A stretch of DNA of 33,954 nucleotides from an uncultured Methylococcales bacterium. Lineage in GTDB: Bacteria; Pseudomonadota; Gammaproteobacteria; Methylococcales; Methylomonadaceae. The DNA is taken from contig CAJVYL010000006.1 in assembly GCA_913009265.1 (NCBI GenBank), positions 1 through 33,954 on the forward strand, read 5' to 3'. The stretch's first letter is position 1. Each line of letters opens with the position of its first letter. Below the pieces are notes generated by a model. That model was given only the letters and a program-made list of their open reading frames with translations, did no database searches and was not told where the DNA came from. Below are positions 30,524 to 33,954 of this stretch, piece by piece. The translations under genes and the position numbers were made by a program.

Positions 30524-31297
30524 TCATTTCGGTAAATAATTAAGAGGATTTACCGGTTTTCCATTCTTTCTAATTTCAAAATGTAATGAAGCTTTTTTGC
30601 CTCCAATGAGACCAACTTCTGCAATAACCTGACCTTTTTTAACCCACTGCCCTTCTTTAACAAGTAATCGTCTATTATTTGCATAAGCACTTAAATATAA
30701 ATAGTTATGTTTAATAATTAGTAAATTTCCATACCCTTTAAGAGCTGAGCCACTGTATACAACTTTTCCAGATGAGGCTGATTTAACTTTCTGCCCAACT
30801 TTTCCAGAAATATCAATCCCTTTGTAACCAGTTTGTGTAAAAGTCTTTAAAATCCTTTTTTGTATCGGCCACTGCCAAAACAACTTTAACACCTTTTTCT
30901 TATCTATTGAATTTGTAGAAGTTTTTTGTGACGTATATCTCTTTTTTTTGCTTTGATTCTGTTTTTTTTGTGACGAATTTCTCTTTTTATAAAAAGTTTT
31001 CTGGGTGCTCTTGACCTGTTTTTTAGCCTTGGAACTGAGCCTTGGTTTAAAAAGCTTTATTTTTTGACCAATATGTAAAACATAAGGAGCTGAAATCTTA
31101 TTCCACTTTGATAATTTCTGATACCCAAAGTTAGAACGAAAACCAATAGAATATAAAGTATCACCTTTTACAACAGTATAATACTTAGCCCCTGGAACTA
31201 AATCACGCTGATATGACTTAACTGGCGCATAGTTCCGTGTAGAACTACAAGCACCTAAAAAAACAATTATAAATACAAAAATAATGTGTTTATTCAT
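30524..31297 (-). CDS. nlpD: NlpD-like lipoprotein, LysM + degenerate M23
   Basis: Lipobox LGACSS, LysM YTVVKGDTLYSIGFRSNFGYQKLSKWN, C-terminal M23 fold with KGIDISG in place of HxGxD; lysine-rich linker. Confidence 0.87.
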   Translation of the reverse strand: MNKHIIFVFIIVFLGACSSTRNYAPVKSYQRDLVPGAKYYTVVKGDTLYSIGFRSNFGYQKLSKWNKISAPYVLHIGQKIKLFKPRLSSKAKKQVKSTQKTFYKKRNSSQKKQNQSKKKRYTSQKTSTNSIDKKKVLKLFWQWPIQKRILKTFTQTGYKGIDISGKVGQKVKSASSGKVVYSGSALKGYGNLLIIKHNYLYLSAYANNRRLLVKEGQWVKKGQVIAEVGLIGGKKASLHFEIRKNGKPVNPLNYLPK

Positions 31298-31783
31298 TTA
31301 TTTCTGTAACAACACCTTTTTGGCTTGATTAATCTTCGCAGCCAGAAAATCTGACCCACCCTTATCAGGATGCATTTTTAGCATAAGTTTTTTATGTGCC
31401 AAAATAATTTCTTTTTCTGATGCCAAGGGCGACAGCCCTAAAACATCAAAGGCTTCTTGTCTGGACATTTGTCCTTTATGGTTTGAAGGCGGGGTATTAG
31501 AAGTTTTATTTTGATTAAAAGTCTGCCATAAACCATGTAACTGAGGAAAATAACGTACGATAGTAGGTAACATTCTACTGATGAATGCAATCAAAACGCC
31601 AACTAAAGCAAATAACCAATTTAATCTTCCCGTTGCAGCAAGAAGAATGATAACAAGCAGAAATAGCCCTATAGCCGCTTTCTTAATTATTTTAGTTAAT
31701 ATTTCTGGGGGTGTTTTTAAAAACTTATTTAAAGCCCAAAAAGCTAAAACAATTAATGCTAAAACTAAATAAATCCTAATCAA
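31298..31783 (-). CDS. Membrane-anchored DnaJ-domain protein
   Basis: Two hydrophobic N-terminal segments, C-terminal J domain with HPD motif (LMLKMHPDKGGSDFLAAKINQA). Confidence 0.85.
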   Translation of the reverse strand: MIRIYLVLALIVLAFWALNKFLKTPPEILTKIIKKAAIGLFLLVIILLAATGRLNWLFALVGVLIAFISRMLPTIVRYFPQLHGLWQTFNQNKTSNTPPSNHKGQMSRQEAFDVLGLSPLASEKEIILAHKKLMLKMHPDKGGSDFLAAKINQAKKVLLQK

Positions 31784-31944
31784 TGTACTTTCCCAATTAA
31801 TTTTTGTTTATCATAAAAATATAGGCTTACAGTAAATGTGATGTAGATATAGTTAGTTTAGTTTCATTTATCGGCATATATAATAGTGTGAAGTATAATA
31901 CATCAGAAATAAACCTATCATAATTTTAGTAGATAAACATCCCA

Positions 31945-32472
31945 ATGAAAAATGCCCACGTTCCTATCCTAGGATTTGCAGCCTATAGTGGTACAGGCAA
32001 GACAACCTTACTCACTAAATTAATCCCGTTATTAAAAGAACATGGCTTACGAGTGGCCTTAATAAAACACAGCCATCATAACTTTGAAATAGATAAGCCA
32101 GGGAAGGATAGTTACCGACTAAGAGAAGCTGGAGCAACACCCGTGATGTTAGTATCCAGTCATAGGCGTGCAATTATTACCGAATTTGACTCAATTATTG
32201 AACCAAAGCTTGATGACCAACTAAAAGCCTTGGATCAATCAGACCTAGATTTAATCTTAGTTGAGGGTTTTAAAGCAGAAAACTTTCCTAAAATTGAGTT
32301 ACACAGACCCAGCTTAGAGAAACCACTAATTTTTCCTAAAGACCCTAGCATAATTGCAATTGCAACAGATAGTAAGGCCTTAGAACTGAATTCTCCTACT
32401 CATTTAGATATAAATAATCCTCTACTTATTACTGATTTTATTATTAATACCTTTTTAGAAAAGACTGTTTGA
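31945..32472 (+). CDS. mobB: Molybdopterin-guanine dinucleotide biosynthesis protein B
   Basis: ILGFAAYSGTGKTTLLTKLIPLL Walker A, ALIKHSHHNFEIDKPGKDSYRLREAGA, DLILVEGFK. Confidence 0.95.
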   Translation: MKNAHVPILGFAAYSGTGKTTLLTKLIPLLKEHGLRVALIKHSHHNFEIDKPGKDSYRLREAGATPVMLVSSHRRAIITEFDSIIEPKLDDQLKALDQSDLDLILVEGFKAENFPKIELHRPSLEKPLIFPKDPSIIAIATDSKALELNSPTHLDINNPLLITDFIINTFLEKTV

Positions 32473-32618
32473 TATTTGGGGGATGGAATCTTCCGATAAA
32501 ATCCCATGGATTGCCAAAGTTTCGATAACTGAAAACAATTTTTCAGTATTTTGCCTTGGATTCTTTGGTAGTGGGTCAAACCTGTTGTTAAAGCTGCTTC
32601 AATAAAAAAATAGCATTA

Positions 32619-32680
32619 TTGGGGCGCAGGCTTTAGCCTGCTCTTACACTCAAGAATGCAGGTTAAAACCTGCGCCCCAA
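32619..32680. repeat. Nested palindromic element (REP/MITE-like)
   Basis: Arms TTGGGGCGCAGGCTTTAGCCTGC (32619-32641) and GCAGGTTAAAACCTGCGCCCCAA (32658-32680), two mismatches across 23 bp; each arm carries an internal GCAGG(C/T)TTTA(A/G)CCTGC dyad. Confidence 0.85.
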
Positions 32681-32874
32681 AAGGAAGTTACTAATGACAC
32701 TATATTTGTTAAAATTACACATTTAACCCAGCACCGATTCTTTTTTCTTTAAAGTATTTTATAGGCCAGACAAGTGATAGCATCATCCACACAAATTGTA
32801 TTGAGTTTTATGAATAATGGTTCATGACGCTATCGTTTATACACCCTACCGTCCCAAATAGACTCCATCGGATA

Positions 32875-33843
32875 TCAATCATATACTTTCTCTAATGTAT
32901 TAATACTCACATGCGGCCATTGGGCAAGACCTGGTAACTGATCAAGACGACCGAAAAATTCCAGTATAACCACTTGTGCATATTGCAAGCGCAACTTCGG
33001 GTAGCCATGTTTATCTTTCTCGCAAAGTTCTTCAATCCAGAAAGTTGATTTCATTGCACTTGCATTAGCTTGCTTGGTAACAAATGGAATGTTTTTAATT
33101 CCACCTGTTTCAATCTCAGTATCAACAGAAAGAGTTGTTGTCCTCTTAATATCAACCCCATCATTGGATTCAACTAGTAATTTTGTTGGGTTGACAGGGT
33201 CATATACTCCCTTAAACGGATTATCATGAAAGTGCTTGTAAGGCGCTAGATAAGGATTAGTATCAATATCAACGGGCACAGTACCAATGGGCAACCCTCT
33301 TATCATTGGAATATCAGGTGCACCATCCTTTCTACTGCTTGATCCTAAAGCCAATAGAGAATCCCCATGTGGAATGGTTGCCAAACGAGCAAGGTCTATA
33401 TCATTTGTCGTTTCATTAATCATATGCAACCAAAGGCCAGGTTCATGATGAATAGCAAGACCAGGAGGTCCTGCCAAACCACTAACAGGGAAATCAGCAC
33501 TATCAGTTTGGGTAATCATTTGTTCATAATCAAGGGTAACAACCAATTGATCAGTATTAAACCTTACGTCTCCAGTTTTATTATGTCCGAGACCACGATT
33601 AGGAACGGCTTTATCCACCACCGAAAATTTCAGCTCTTCTTCAAATGAATTTACAAGAACACGATAGTTAAATCGATCCTTGGGAGCGGAGTCCTTATCA
33701 AAAAAAGGAAGCGCAATCATATTCCAACCTTGCTCGGGTACACTTTTCCATTTTCCCGGAAGCAATTTTAATGGCCCCAAGTCATCATCACCTGTTCTGG
33801 CCGTGCAAATACAACGTTCTTTAGACTTTTTCATAAAACACAC
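32875..33843 (-). CDS. Putative heme-binding (lipocalin/nitrobindin-like beta-barrel) family protein
   Basis: LGPLKLLPGKWKS, VPNRGLG, IHHEPGLWLHM, ARLATIPHGDSLLALG resemble motifs recalled from heme-binding proteins; recognition from memory only. Confidence 0.45.
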   Translation of the reverse strand: MCFMKKSKERCICTARTGDDDLGPLKLLPGKWKSVPEQGWNMIALPFFDKDSAPKDRFNYRVLVNSFEEELKFSVVDKAVPNRGLGHNKTGDVRFNTDQLVVTLDYEQMITQTDSADFPVSGLAGPPGLAIHHEPGLWLHMINETTNDIDLARLATIPHGDSLLALGSSSRKDGAPDIPMIRGLPIGTVPVDIDTNPYLAPYKHFHDNPFKGVYDPVNPTKLLVESNDGVDIKRTTTLSVDTEIETGGIKNIPFVTKQANASAMKSTFWIEELCEKDKHGYPKLRLQYAQVVILEFFGRLDQLPGLAQWPHVSINTLEKVYD

Positions 33844-33954
33844 CTTTTATGTGTCCTATTGATTGAATTACATTAGGGCTCACCACAGGACAAAAACAAA
33901 CCCTAACCATTAAATAACTTGCTGTTTGTAGCGTCAGAACTAGGCCGGATGCTG

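Noticed and set aside
32776-32834. Inverted repeat GATAGCATCAT / ATGACGCTATC with a long loop
   Set aside because: One mismatch and a 37-nt loop in AT-rich DNA; could be chance, no supporting context.

Overview
AT-rich gammaproteobacterial chromosome segment. The tetrahydromethanopterin/methanofuran biosynthesis block points to an aerobic methylotroph, probably a low-GC Methylococcales methanotroph (inference). Left part, all on the minus strand: tRNA-Ala(GGC), gltX, a Sel1-repeat protein, serS, dsbC, then the conserved rseP-dxr-cdsA-uppS-frr-pyrH-tsf-rpsB cluster. Middle: a cNMP-binding protein, a PLP enzyme and folP (minus), divergent from a tightly overlapping plus-strand four-gene H4MPT/methanofuran operon (AfpA/DmrB-like flavoprotein, DHPS-like protein, DUF447, mfnB). 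This is followed by a DAACS symporter, a BolA/IbaG-like protein, a DUF1090 protein and a large DUF748/AsmA-like protein. Right part: YaiI and YbaN family proteins, a hemerythrin-PAS-GGDEF-EAL-CZB protein, NnrS, a DUF455 ferritin-like protein, VanZ, rpoS, nlpD, a DnaJ-domain protein, mobB and a heme-binding-family protein. The structure least explained by genes is a 49-bp tandem repeat between tsf and pyrH. Read on the transcribed strand, it forms serial hairpins with AGGA in the loops, like a CsrA/RsmA-binding array. Other non-coding structure: a probable S2-autoregulated rpsB leader with a good sigma70 promoter, a loxP-arm-like inverted repeat, two REP/MITE-like palindromes and a perfect 16-bp palindrome near nnrS. 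No CRISPR array, prophage or transposase gene was seen.
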